Of a stretch of 64,000 nt of DNA, positions 16,513-25,137 are shown piece after piece; the stretch's first letter is position 1, and every line of letters begins with the position of its first letter. Both the position numbers and the translations under genes were made by a program. Source of the stretch: Ruegeria haliotis (GTDB taxonomy: Bacteria > Pseudomonadota > Alphaproteobacteria > Rhodobacterales > Rhodobacteraceae); assembly GCF_013377785.1 (NCBI RefSeq), contig NZ_JABXWT010000020.1, positions 1-64,000 on the forward strand, in the 5' to 3' direction. The notes under the pieces are model-generated. The model did not search any database and was not told the origin of the DNA. It was given only the letters and a program-made list of their open reading frames with translations.

Positions 16513-19050
16513 TCAAGAAATGCCCCCGTTTTCAGAGGATGCTGCCGGCTCATTCAGGTCCAAAACTGCTGGATCGATCCTGCGCCTATCTGCGCTCATC
16601 TTGACAGAATCCCGCATGGCCTTACTTCGTCGGAGCAATCGCCGAAAACGTGCTTCGTCGAGCATAAGCAGAGTTGAGGGTGCCAACGCCCGCACGTTTA
16701 CGCGACGGGGCCGTTTCAATAGCATCGCCAATTGCCCGAACATTTCGCCACGCCCCAGCCGCGAGGTGTGTCTGCCGAGCTCTACCTCGACCGCACCGGA
16801 AGCAATGAAGAATACACTCTTGGTGAAGTCATCCTTGGAAATGATGGTCTCACCCGCGTTGACATAGCGGGTAAGCAGCGCTCTGCTAAGTTTCCGCAGT
16901 GACGCTTTGTCGAGATCAGAAAACAGCGGAAACTGCCTGACCAGATCCCGTCCTTTGAGGGCGATGTCCAGTTTCGGACGTCCTTCAGATAACGCACGTC
17001 GCGTCGCCACTTCCTGCATCAACACAGAATAAAGTTCTTCGCCCACAAGGCCGTCTTCGCGCATGACCGAGTATTCACGTTCTTCCAGCCTCAGCGCCGT
17101 TCGTCGGATAAATCGTCGCTCCAACTTTTCGGCATAGCCGGGAAATTGCAGCCGCAAACCTTCAAGTGCTGTCTCAACCGCCTCGGATCGCCGCGCCAAC
17201 ACTTCATCAAGCAATTCCGCAACCCGACGGCCATGGATCCAGCGTATGCGACCGCGGACGAATCCATCGAGATCCCGCAGGATCAGGCGCTGCATGAGCA
17301 ATCTTTCAAATCGATCCGTTGTAATACGAGTGAGTGGGAACGAGATTCGGAGGCGATTGTGCAGAAACACGGCAATCCGGAAAGACCTGCCATAACCGAC
17401 GGACCGATTTGATGCGCGCTGATAGCCGACCCGCCCTCCGGTCCGTGCGCCTTCAATGAGTCGATCAGCGTCGGACAGAATCTTCTCACTCAGAACCGAT
17501 GACATGGTGCGTTCCCGCATCCGGGCCAAGACGGAATCCCGCTCTGCACCTGCCAGCGCAATAAGGCCAAGTGTGACCCGGTCGCGATCAAGGATCTGCG
17601 CGCTGTCTTCAGCGGCCTTTACGGCCTCGTCCAGGCGTTCACTAAACTGTTTGGCTTCGTTTCTGACGATATCGTGCGTCAGGTTATAGTTTTCTGCTGT
17701 GCGGGACACGTCCTCGCGAACCGATTGTAAGGCGACCGCGACCACCTGACGCGACAGAGCGGTATCAAGCGGAGAAAGCCTGTCGAGCCCCAGTTTTGTG
17801 ATCACCATGCGCAAGGTTGTACCCTGAACAATCAGTGTAAACAGCGTAAAGCCAGTGGCCAGAATGCCGACCAAGCGCTTCGTCTCAAGCGGGATATGCG
17901 TGCTTTCGGTGACTGCCAGAGCCAGAGCCAGCGTCACGGCACCACGCAGCCCACCCCACAGTATTGCGGTGCGATAGGGGCGTTCGACAGCAGGTGACAG
18001 ACCGATTGCCGTAAGTAGTGGCAGCAACCCGAACAGAATTGCCGCCCTCGCGAACATGGCGGCCAGAACCACCACAACCAGCAGGCCAAAGTCGGACGGC
18101 CGCACCTCTTCCAGCAATCGTGGTATCAGCAAGGCTGCAAGAATAAAGATCAGCGCTCCGGCCCAATGTGCCAGAAGGTCCCAAACTTCTTGCAGATTTG
18201 TCCAAGCGGCCGGTGACAAACGACCGGGGCCTGTGAGGTTGAGCGTAAGACCTGCGGCCACCACCGCAATGACACCCGAAGCCCCGACGCTTTGTTCTGC
18301 AACGATATAGGCGAGATAGGGCAGCGCAATGGAAATTGAAATCTGCGCCATTTCCCAGCGATCTACAAAAGCCATCATCCAAACCGCCACACGCGCCATG
18401 AGCCAACCGGTGAGTGCTCCGCCTGCGATCAACAGCGGAAACTGCCCCACGGCTTCGCTTAGTAGCGGATCGGGTCTCCCGAGCATGACAAAGCTCATAA
18501 ATAGCCCGAAAAGAGCAACCGCAGCAGCATCGTTAAGAAGGCTTTCACCCTCAATTATTCGCGACAGTCTGCGCGGTGCCGAGATCGATCGAAAGATGCT
18601 GACAACGGCCGAAGGATCGGTTGTCGATACAATTGCGCCGATCAACAGGCAGGCGGCCAGCGGTAGCGTACTTACCCAACTGAGCGCATAGCCAATGGAC
18701 AGTGTTGCCACAATCACTGCCACAACGGCCATCATCAGGATGGGCATCCAGTCGTCCAGCATCCTGCGCAAGTTCATGCCGAGCGTTGCCTGAAAGAGCA
18801 ACGTTGGCAGGAAAACATAGAGAAAAACGTTGGACCGGATCGGCAGATCAATAATCGCTTGCGCCCCCGGGTTCAGCGCATCCGTTAGGTCAGTGTTGAG
18901 AAAGAATGCCGCGCCAAGGCCAATCACTATTCCCAGAACGGCTAGGATAACGCTGTAGGGCAGGCGCAACCGCGCAGCCAGTGGCTCTGCCACGCCGATT
19001 ACAACAAAAAGAGAAGTTATGATGGTCGTAATGACGACGATATCCATCAA
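16513..19050 (-). CDS. CPA1-type Na+/H+ antiporter with C-terminal cyclic-nucleotide-binding domain
   Basis: The first ~410 residues form about 12 membrane segments with CPA1/NhaP hallmarks: STTDPSAVVS, EGESLLNDAAAV and GGLRGAVTLALAL. A long cytoplasmic helical region (about 430-690) contains many Arg/Glu pairs. A cNMP-binding/Crp-like beta-roll lies at about 705-815 (FFIASGAVEVELG and GRGEMFGQLAML). Such fusions exchange Na+ or K+ for protons in the inner membrane and are thought to be gated by a nucleotide or another ligand. At 845 residues it is typical for the CNB-fused subgroup. M1 and M2 are both possible starts. It stands alone, convergent with the M28 gene. Confidence 0.88.
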   Translation of the reverse strand: MMDIVVITTIITSLFVVIGVAEPLAARLRLPYSVILAVLGIVIGLGAAFFLNTDLTDALNPGAQAIIDLPIRSNVFLYVFLPTLLFQATLGMNLRRMLDDWMPILMMAVVAVIVATLSIGYALSWVSTLPLAACLLIGAIVSTTDPSAVVSIFRSISAPRRLSRIIEGESLLNDAAAVALFGLFMSFVMLGRPDPLLSEAVGQFPLLIAGGALTGWLMARVAVWMMAFVDRWEMAQISISIALPYLAYIVAEQSVGASGVIAVVAAGLTLNLTGPGRLSPAAWTNLQEVWDLLAHWAGALIFILAALLIPRLLEEVRPSDFGLLVVVVLAAMFARAAILFGLLPLLTAIGLSPAVERPYRTAILWGGLRGAVTLALALAVTESTHIPLETKRLVGILATGFTLFTLIVQGTTLRMVITKLGLDRLSPLDTALSRQVVAVALQSVREDVSRTAENYNLTHDIVRNEAKQFSERLDEAVKAAEDSAQILDRDRVTLGLIALAGAERDSVLARMRERTMSSVLSEKILSDADRLIEGARTGGRVGYQRASNRSVGYGRSFRIAVFLHNRLRISFPLTRITTDRFERLLMQRLILRDLDGFVRGRIRWIHGRRVAELLDEVLARRSEAVETALEGLRLQFPGYAEKLERRFIRRTALRLEEREYSVMREDGLVGEELYSVLMQEVATRRALSEGRPKLDIALKGRDLVRQFPLFSDLDKASLRKLSRALLTRYVNAGETIISKDDFTKSVFFIASGAVEVELGRHTSRLGRGEMFGQLAMLLKRPRRVNVRALAPSTLLMLDEARFRRLLRRSKAMRDSVKMSADRRRIDPAVLDLNEPAASSENGGIS

Positions 19051-19356
19051 TACGTATTACCTGAGAACTCGAAGTAATGGAATCCTCCCTTTAAGCCGGA
19101 TCGACCAAGTGGAATCAATGTGTGAACTTACACTCGTCCAGACTGTGCAGTTGCAGCGAATGTCAGGAATGACGGGTCGCAATGCGACACCTGCGCGGTG
19201 AGTGAACGGCTGGTATGGGCCGTCCTTGAGGGTCGCAATGAAGCCCCAGGCTTAGATGCTGCGTCAGTTCCAATGGCAGCAGTGAGCCCATCTTGCATGA
19301 TGATACGAATTGCCCAAAGGTCTGCTATGAGGCGAATTTGGATCAGTTGCAGGCGT
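19051..19356. other. Intergenic region without a supported gene
   Basis: Only short shadow frames are present, with no RNA, repeat or clear promoter. It separates the antiporter gene from the IS-rich segment. Confidence 0.4.
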
Positions 19357-19692
19357 CTATGGCCGCCAGTTCCAAGCCTTAGAGAATTTTTGAACAATTA
19401 GCCTCCCTTTGGTGTTTTGGAAGAACGCAGAAAAAAATTGTACTGCTATCACCAACGAAAGCATGCTGAGGAGCATTCTATTTGGACTTTGGACTAAGAA
19501 GTTCAGCTGTCGTGCCTGCTGATAAGTAGTCAAATGGTCGGCACTTTCAGTTCTATGGTTTTCCAAGAACATCTTAACCTCTGATGCTAGCAACTCAGCT
19601 TCGTGGCTTTGACTTGCACCAATGTACCAAAAGACTACTGTAAATGATACCATCGCCAGTCCAAAGATAAGCGGTAATATCCCTTCTTTCAT
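19357..19692 (-). CDS. Small two-TM hypothetical membrane protein
   Basis: The 111-residue product has a hydrophobic N terminus (ILPLIFGLAMVSFTVVFWYIG), a soluble helical loop of about 45 residues, and a second membrane helix (LLSMLSLVIAVQFFSAFF), then a basic tail. Two clean membrane helices in an otherwise IS-decayed region argue for a real gene. No family is recognised and no strong ribosome-binding site precedes it. It follows the truncated IS110 transposase on the same strand, so it may be cargo or a survivor of the original locus. Confidence 0.45.
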   Translation of the reverse strand: MKEGILPLIFGLAMVSFTVVFWYIGASQSHEAELLASEVKMFLENHRTESADHLTTYQQARQLNFLVQSPNRMLLSMLSLVIAVQFFSAFFQNTKGRLIVQKFSKAWNWRP

Positions 19693-19849
19693 TTGGGATA
19701 ATTTGCTTCAGAACAGCCCAACACTGAACGTTCATAGCAGCGCAAGCTCGCTTTGTGAAACGGGGAAAGCAGACCTTGGTGCAGAAGTAGCGAAAGTTCA
19801 CTTGTCCACGTCTTCCAGTTCGTGCGCCGTGCAGCGAACGGCGATTGCT

Positions 19850-20272
19850 GCGCTTGCATCGGCGCGACACCAACCGTGATCTGACACGGTGTAGTGCTTG
19901 AAGGTCCAGCTGCTTTTGGTTCTTCTCGGAAACAACCGACAGATTGGGTCGCAAAGCTGCTTCGGCAATCGCTTCCGCGTCGTTGTAGTCGTTCTTCTGG
20001 CCCTTGTTGAAAGGCTTTACGTAAATCGCTGGGATGATCCGTGGTTCAAAGCCAAGTTTGCGCAGCGTCCGGCTCACAAAGTGTGCGCTCAAACACGCCT
20101 CCATTCCGACAATACTCCGCGGCAGTCCTTCGAACGTTGCGATCAATGCGAGACGCTTGATCTGTTTTCTCAACACACGTTTACCATCAGGATCGAATCC
20201 TACGATGTGAAATGTATCCTTGCCAATATCGATACCAACCGACATTAGCTCATCAAATTCAGTCTTCGCCAT
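19850..20272 (-). pseudogene. IS110-family transposase, N-terminal fragment
   Basis: The ATG at 20272 follows aaaggag and begins MAKTEFDELMSVGIDIGKDTF. The DEDD catalytic domain can be followed: D in GIDIGKDTF, E in GMEACLSAHF, and D in KNDYNDAEAIAEAA. Similarity stops after RVRSRLVSRR (about residue 141), and the frame then runs into unrelated sequence. The whole C-terminal Transposase_20 domain is missing, so the element is dead. Sequence upstream of the ATG as far as 20344 is shared with the second IS110 copy near 40.3 kb. Confidence 0.8.
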
Positions 20273-20414
20273 GCTACTTCTCCTTTTTGCAGGTGAAACT
20301 AGGCTAAGCCTAACCTGCTGGGTGAAGCAGCCGGTACATCCCATTTCGACATCTTCACCGCACTTGGGAAGTTCTAGGAGTTGGTATTTTTCGCTGAGGC
20401 CCCATGCCAACCTG

Positions 20415-20861
20415 CTATGTTGACCCCCCTGCTTGTTCAGCTCCCTCTCGGCCGAAAATTTTCACCGCTTGAGAGAAAGTCCAGATGTGGCCCTCTGTGT
20501 CTTTGGCGCGGTAAAGGCGGTTACCATAGTACTGTTCTTCAGGCTCTGAGAGAATCTCCGGCCCATTCCGCCGTGCCTTGCGGCAGTGAGCATCCAGGTC
20601 TCTTTCAACCTGCACATAGATGATTTGGGTTGTCTCGCCCTTCAATGACGCAGGGCTTGATACGAAGTCTTCCCATTCTCCGTCGATCACGATCGAGCAT
20701 CCATCATGCTGCATCTCGGCGTGAACCAGAGCACCAGACTTGTCGCGGACCTCGATCAATCGGGTCAAGCCAAACGCAGCCTCTAACCAGTCCATCGCGC
20801 GATCAGGGTCATGGTAGTACACGCCTGTTCTGATCTTTGGCCTTCCAAAAGGGTCTTTCAA
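20415..20861 (-). CDS. VOC (glyoxalase/bleomycin-resistance/PhnB-like) family protein
   Basis: The 148-residue product has the paired beta-alpha-beta-beta-beta layout of vicinal oxygen chelate proteins, with VYYHDPDRAMDWLEAAFG, DGCSIVIDGEW, DLDAHCRKARRNG and YRAKDTEGHIWTF. The last is the classic C-terminal strand with a Glu-Gly-His metal or substrate position. Members act as dioxygenases, glyoxalases or resistance proteins; the substrate cannot be told from sequence. The gene is boxed in by an IS110 fragment downstream and IS6 fragments upstream, and its C terminus (GREGAEQAGGST) ends about 70 bases from the IS110 end. Confidence 0.75.
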   Translation of the reverse strand: MKDPFGRPKIRTGVYYHDPDRAMDWLEAAFGLTRLIEVRDKSGALVHAEMQHDGCSIVIDGEWEDFVSSPASLKGETTQIIYVQVERDLDAHCRKARRNGPEILSEPEEQYYGNRLYRAKDTEGHIWTFSQAVKIFGREGAEQAGGST

Positions 20862-20929
20862 AGTGGGTTGCTCACACTCCGTGCATTGTCTCGGGGGGAA
20901 CGATCCCTCGTTATTCTATAGTCGCTTTT

Positions 20930-21026
20930 CAAAGAAGAGGTCCGGGTACGCCCAAACCGCGTAGGCGACAACCTCACGGGGGTAACGAAAGCCTTTCAGG
21001 TGCGGTAAGTCAGCTTGCGTTTTCAT
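20930..21026 (-). pseudogene. IS6-family transposase N-terminal scrap (element A)
   Basis: From the ATG at 21026 the product reads MKTQADLPHLKGFRYPREVV, then AYAVWAY, the standard opening of one IS6 subgroup. It breaks off after about 25 residues. No other part of this element is present. Confidence 0.65.
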
Positions 21027-21125
21027 GAATTGCATTCGGGTGATCGCACGTTCAAACAACTTGGCAGTACCCCGAACGTGCATAATTGGGCGTTGTGAGG
21101 AACAACTAGAGAACATGAAGAACAA

Positions 21126-21300
21126 CGCCCAGCGGCGAGAACTTCACCACCCAACGGTTCAGCGTGGCATGGCCGACATCGACGCCACGCGCTGCCATGA
21201 TTTCCTCAAGGTCCCGATATGAGACACCGTAGCGAACATAGAAAAACACCGCATACAGGATCACCGACTTTGGATAATGGCTGCCCTTGAAATTAATCAT
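21126..21300 (-). pseudogene. IS6-family transposase N-terminal fragment (element B)
   Basis: The product starts MINFKGSHYPKSVILYAVFF and continues through the helix-turn-helix region RYGVSYRDLEEIMAARGVDV and TLNRWVVKFSPL, then stops being transposase-like. The DDE domain is missing. Its left terminal repeat is intact at 21371-21390, so this copy keeps one end and about 60 codons. Confidence 0.75.
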
Positions 21301-21370
21301 CACGTTTGAACGCCCGCCTTTAAATTCAAAGACCCGCTGCTAACACAACACTACAACACTGCCCAACAAA

Positions 21371-21390
21371 CAAAACTTTGCGACAGAACC
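21371..21390 (-). repeat. Left terminal inverted repeat of IS6 element B
   Basis: Read on the minus strand it is ggttctgtcgcaaagttttg. It abuts the interior of another IS6 transposase gene at 21391, which marks the insertion point. Confidence 0.7.
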
Positions 21391-21391
21391 T

Positions 21392-21772
21392 GATTTCATG
21401 CTGTCTGAGCAGCGCAATAAGCCGACTGCTACGAAGTTCTTTGCCCGGACGTTGGAGGTCAACGGCATTCCGCGAGAGATCGTCATGGACAAAAGCGGAG
21501 CAAACACCGCTGGCATCAACGCCATCAACAAGATGTTAAAGGGGTTTGGCTGCCCGATCCCGATCGAGATGATCAGGCGCAATTACCTCAATAACATTGT
21601 GGAACAAGACCACCGCTTCATCAATAGGCGAACCCGTCCGATGCTCGGCCTCAAATCCTTTATCTCGGCTGCGGCAACTCTTGCTGGAATCGAAGTCGCG
21701 CACATGATCCGCAAAGGGCAACTCACACCTGGAGTCGGTCCATTCAAACAACTCGCTGAACTAGCCGGTTAA
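21392..21772 (+). pseudogene. IS6-family transposase C-terminal fragment (element C)
   Basis: The frame enters in the middle of the DDE domain (DFMLSEQRNKPTATKFFA), keeps the second Asp (IVMDKSGANTAG) and the Glu region (NNIVEQDHRFINRRTRPM), and ends naturally with LAGIEVAHMIRKGQL and a stop. The first half, with the DNA-binding region and first Asp, is missing because element B starts exactly there. A degenerate right terminal repeat follows at 21807. Confidence 0.8.
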
Positions 21773-21806
21773 CATCGATGCGATTACTGAATCAGCTCGC
21801 CGTGCT

Positions 21807-21826
21807 CAAAACTTTGCAACAAAAAC
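21807..21826 (+). repeat. Degenerate right terminal repeat of IS6 element C
   Basis: caaaactttgcaacaaaaac matches 17 of 20 bases of the reversed element-B end. It lies 35 bases after the element-C stop codon, as expected for an IS6 right end. The 155 bases from here to enuR show only the operator-like motif. Confidence 0.6.
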
Positions 21827-21964
21827 GGCTTAGGGTGGAGGCGCTAGGCGAGATGCCAGCCGAGGCATACGTGCACTCAAGCGGCGACAAACTCAGCAAA
21901 CAGCGGGTTTTCGTTTAGGAGAATGTCCACAGAGTGGCAAACACATTGCGAAAGCGCGTCATTC

Positions 21965-21989
21965 AATTGTAGATGTACTGCATGACAAT
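21965..21989. promoter_or_regulatory. Candidate EnuR operator over the enuR start
   Basis: AATTG...CAAT arms enclose tactgcatgacaat (21976-21989). This matches 13 of 14 bases of the reverse complement of the motif at 23399-23418 before uehA. It covers the proposed enuR ATG, so binding would repress enuR itself. Role is inferred. Confidence 0.45.
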
Positions 21990-23376
21990 ATGGCTACCTG
22001 ACCCGTCCACGCTGAGTTCCCCGCTGCATTCCAGCCTTGCCCTAGCCATTGCGAAGGCAATCTCGGATGGCATGTTACCGAAGGGAACCCAACTGCCGAC
22101 CCACCGAAAAATGGCCGAAGAACTGGGGCTAAGCGTCCATACAGTAAGCAAAGCCTATGAAAGCCTGCGCAGACAGCGGCTAATTGATGGTCAGGTCGGG
22201 CGCGGCAGTTATGTTTTGGACCCGGACACCTCGAATGATCAGCCGTTTCAACTCAGTTCTGAGCGGGACCGCAGTTTCGATCTCTCGATTTCACGCCCCT
22301 CCTTCTCTCAGCATCATGCGGAGCTGTTTCAGCAGGCGCTGGCGGACCTGCCGCAGGGTTTGGATCCCAGCTACTATCTGGGTTGCCGCCCGAATGTAGG
22401 TCATGACGCACATAGGGCGGCGGGGGTCACGTGGCTGAAAAGTTGCGGGTTGGATGTGCCAGCAGAGCAAATCATTATGACCAATGGCGTCAGCCACGGC
22501 ATGTCAGCAGCCCTGTCTGCACTCACCCGGCCAGGCGACACGGTCGTGTCGAGCCGGATCACGCATCATCTCTTGGTTTCAGGTTGCTCCTATCTGGGGC
22601 TGAATCTCGCAGGAGTTGACTCCGACGAAGACGGCATCCAGCCGGATGCCCTGGACAGGTATTGCTCCGAGAACAATGTCAAAGTATTGTTCCTGCTCCC
22701 ATCTTTGGCCAATTCAACAGTTGAGCTGATGCCGGAGGATCGCCGCCTGGCATTGATCCGGGTCAGTCGCAAACATGATCTGCACATCATTGAAAACGAT
22801 GCCTTCGGTCCCGTCGCGGAAGATCGCCCTGTACCGGTTGCGGCCTTGGCGCCGGAGCGCACGATCTACCTTACCACCTTCACCAAATGCACCGTTTCCG
22901 GATTGCGGGCGGGCTACATGGCGGCTCCCGAACACCTGTTGCCTGCGCTAACCGGGCGGATTGTTGTATTCGGATGGATGGCAACCCCTCTGATGTGTGA
23001 AATCGCCACCCGCTGGGTACAAGACGGCACGGCACTAGAGCTGGCAGGGTGGCAGCGGCGCGCCTTGGCTGAACGCTACGAAATTGCCACTAAGACGCTT
23101 CAAGGGCAGGAGTGGCGCGGACACCCTTCTGCGCTGCACCTCTGGTTGCCCCTGAAATCCGGGTGGACGACTGCCAGCTTTGTTTCCTACGCCCGGCAGC
23201 TAAAGGTCGCAGTGGCACCGGACGCTCCTTTCCTGACACCCAAGACCCCGCCGCAGAATGCCGTTCGCATCTCGCTGGGCAGCGTTCAGGATCTGACCCG
23301 TTTCAAGCAGGCCATGGAGCTGGTCGGCGGAATGCTCAGCCGACCGCCGGAAGGGGTTGCGCTGCTTAATTACTGA
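21982..23376 (+). CDS. enuR: EnuR, MocR-type regulator of ectoine catabolism
   Basis: A GntR-type winged helix (about residues 10-75: PTHRKMAEELGLSVHTVSKA) is fused to an aminotransferase-like fold-type-I domain (about 110-465). The PLP-binding lysine is Lys302 (TTFTKCTVSGLRAGY). I chose ATG 21982 over 21973 because this numbering reproduces the Lys302 that I recall for characterised Ruegeria pomeroyi EnuR. Known role: a repressor whose PLP reacts with pathway intermediates such as N-acetyl-diaminobutyrate or diaminobutyrate and then lets the uehABC-eut operon be expressed. It lies directly upstream of that operon on the same strand. The start codon sits inside a motif resembling the operators before uehA, which suggests autoregulation. 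Confidence 0.9.
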   Translation: MTIWLPDPSTLSSPLHSSLALAIAKAISDGMLPKGTQLPTHRKMAEELGLSVHTVSKAYESLRRQRLIDGQVGRGSYVLDPDTSNDQPFQLSSERDRSFDLSISRPSFSQHHAELFQQALADLPQGLDPSYYLGCRPNVGHDAHRAAGVTWLKSCGLDVPAEQIIMTNGVSHGMSAALSALTRPGDTVVSSRITHHLLVSGCSYLGLNLAGVDSDEDGIQPDALDRYCSENNVKVLFLLPSLANSTVELMPEDRRLALIRVSRKHDLHIIENDAFGPVAEDRPVPVAALAPERTIYLTTFTKCTVSGLRAGYMAAPEHLLPALTGRIVVFGWMATPLMCEIATRWVQDGTALELAGWQRRALAERYEIATKTLQGQEWRGHPSALHLWLPLKSGWTTASFVSYARQLKVAVAPDAPFLTPKTPPQNAVRISLGSVQDLTRFKQAMELVGGMLSRPPEGVALLNY

Positions 23377-23377
23377 C

Positions 23378-23418
23378 ATTGTCCTGCAACAATAAAGTAA
23401 TTGACATGCAGTACAATT
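23378..23418 (+). promoter_or_regulatory. Two inverted-repeat motifs before uehA, candidate EnuR operators
   Basis: ATTGTcctgcaACAAT lies at 23378-23393 and AATTGacatgcagtaCAATT at 23399-23418. Their centres are 23 bases apart, about two helix turns, so two dimers would bind the same face. They fill most of the 97-base gap between enuR and uehA and must overlap its promoter. Binding by EnuR is inference from position and repetition. Confidence 0.55.
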
Positions 23419-23473
23419 CCTAACAAGTCTGCCACAGCGGTGCACAGGCACCGATGAGACTTGGGAGGAAATC

Positions 23474-24493
23474 ATGGCTCAATCCATCAAACTCACCTTT
23501 GGGGCCATTGCCGCCGCGGGGATTACACTGGCCGCCGGTTCGGCTGCGCAGGCCGACACCTGGCGTTATGCCTTCGAGGAGGCGATAACCGATGTGCAGG
23601 GCGTCTATGCCCAAAAATTCAAAGAAGAAATCGAGGCGAACTCGGATCACGAGATCCAGCTGTTCCCTTACGGTACCTTGGGTGAATCCGCTGACATCAT
23701 GGAGCAGACTCAGGACGGTATCCTACAGTTTGTGGATCAGTCGCCGGGCTTCACCGGTTCGCTGATTCCCGAGGCGCAAGTGTTTTTTGTTCCCTATCTG
23801 CTGCCCACTGATCAAGATCATCTGGCGCGCTTTTATAAGCAGAGCAAGGCAATCAACGATATGTTCAAGCCACTCTATGCAGATCAGGGGCTGGAGCTTT
23901 TGAACATGTTCCCCGAGGGCGAAGTGGCGATGACCACCAAAACGCCGGTTGCCACCTGTTCCGACCTGAATGAGGTGAAGTTCCGGGTAATGACCAACCC
24001 GCTGCTGGTGGAAAGCTACAAGGCCTTCGGTGCCACTCCGACGCCGCTGCCCTGGGGCGAGGTCTATGGCGGGCTGCAGACCAATGTGATCCAGGGGCAG
24101 GAGAACCCGACATTCTTCCTCTATTCAACCAAGATCTACGAGGTCACCGACTATATCACCTACGCCGGCCACAACAACTTCACCACAGCAGTGATGGCCA
24201 ACAAGGACTTTTATGACGACCTCAGCGCGGAAGATCAGCAGGTGGTGCAAAGCGCAGCGCAGGCTGCCTATGACCACACTGTGGTCTACCAGCAGCAAGC
24301 GGCGGAAACCGAGCTGGCCAAGATCATGGAAGCCAAGCCAGAGATGAAGGTGACGATCCTCAGCGACGATCAGCGCAATTGTTTCAAGGAAGCGGCGGCT
24401 GAGGTTGAGGCCAAATTCATCGAGATGACCGGTGACAGCGGCGCTGCGATCCTTGCGCAGATGAAGGCAGATCTGGCGGCCACCGCCAACTGA
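23474..24493 (+). CDS. uehA: Ectoine/hydroxyectoine TRAP transporter, substrate-binding protein
   Basis: A signal peptide (to about residue 27, AAQAD) precedes a DctP-type periplasmic binding protein of typical length (339 residues). Family phrases are GTLGESADIMEQTQDG, the linker-strand region LPWGEVYGGLQTNVIQGQENP (kept short: LQTNVIQGQENP), and TKIYEVTDYITYAGH. UehA of Ruegeria pomeroyi binds ectoine and hydroxyectoine with high affinity. Identity here rests on this sequence type and the exact locus order. It is the first gene of the operon and is separated from uehB by a strong hairpin, which probably keeps binding protein more abundant than the membrane subunits. Confidence 0.93.
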   Translation: MAQSIKLTFGAIAAAGITLAAGSAAQADTWRYAFEEAITDVQGVYAQKFKEEIEANSDHEIQLFPYGTLGESADIMEQTQDGILQFVDQSPGFTGSLIPEAQVFFVPYLLPTDQDHLARFYKQSKAINDMFKPLYADQGLELLNMFPEGEVAMTTKTPVATCSDLNEVKFRVMTNPLLVESYKAFGATPTPLPWGEVYGGLQTNVIQGQENPTFFLYSTKIYEVTDYITYAGHNNFTTAVMANKDFYDDLSAEDQQVVQSAAQAAYDHTVVYQQQAAETELAKIMEAKPEMKVTILSDDQRNCFKEAAAEVEAKFIEMTGDSGAAILAQMKADLAATAN

Positions 24494-24512
24494 TGCTTCA
24501 AAAAACAACCGC

Positions 24513-24538
24513 GGCAGGCCGTATCAGCACGGCCTGCC
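24513..24538 (+). terminator. Intercistronic hairpin between uehA and uehB
   Basis: ggcaggccgt (24513-24522) pairs perfectly with acggcctgcc (24529-24538) around atcagc. No T tract follows, so partial termination or protection of the uehA message from 3' decay is more likely than full termination. Confidence 0.65.
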
Positions 24539-24563
24539 ACCCGAAAGCTCTTGGGGAGGGACG

Positions 24564-25127
24564 ATGAAAACGCATGAGACAGCCTTGCCCGGCATTCTGG
24601 GCGTTCTGGACACGGCAATCAGCCGGACCGAGTCCTTTTTGCTGGCGGCAGGCGTGCTGCTGATGGCTGCCAATACCGTGGCCAACGTGGTCGGGCGTTT
24701 CCTGCTGGGCCATTCCATCTTCTTCTCTGAAGAGTTGAACCGCATCCTGATAATTTTGATCACCTTTGCTGGGATCAGCTATGCCGCACGCCATGCCCGC
24801 CACATTCGCATGTCGGCTATCTATGACGCGTTGCCGCCGCAGATCCGTAAGGTGCTGATGGTGGCAATTGCCCTGATCACTGCCGGGTTCATGTTTCTGC
24901 TTTGCTATTATTCAGTGAAATACATCGCAGCGCAGGCGTCGCGCGGCCGGGTGCTGCCTGCCTTGCAAATTCCGGTCTGGATCATCCTGGTCTGGGTGCC
25001 TGCGGGCTTTTTCATGACCGGTATGCAGTACCTGCTAACTGCTGTGCGCAACTTCACCTCCTCCGGCATCTATCTCTCGACCCACGTGCAAGAGGGATAC
25101 GAGAGCGCGGAAGAAATCGAGATCTGA
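24564..25127 (+). CDS. uehB: Ectoine TRAP transporter, small membrane subunit (DctQ type)
   Basis: The 187-residue protein has four membrane helices, the usual number for DctQ subunits, with the typical SEELNRILIILITFAGISYA segment after the second helix. It pairs with UehC in the inner membrane and uses a sodium gradient to accept substrate from UehA. The gene starts after gggagggacg and ends 10 bases before uehC, so the two subunits are translated together. Confidence 0.92.
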   Translation: MKTHETALPGILGVLDTAISRTESFLLAAGVLLMAANTVANVVGRFLLGHSIFFSEELNRILIILITFAGISYAARHARHIRMSAIYDALPPQIRKVLMVAIALITAGFMFLLCYYSVKYIAAQASRGRVLPALQIPVWIILVWVPAGFFMTGMQYLLTAVRNFTSSGIYLSTHVQEGYESAEEIEI

Positions 25128-25137
25128 GGGCGAACCC

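Noticed and set aside
16073..16516. 147-codon frame in the gap after the M28 gene
   Set aside because: No ribosome-binding site, erratic composition rich in Cys, Ser and Arg, and no domain; treated as decayed sequence.
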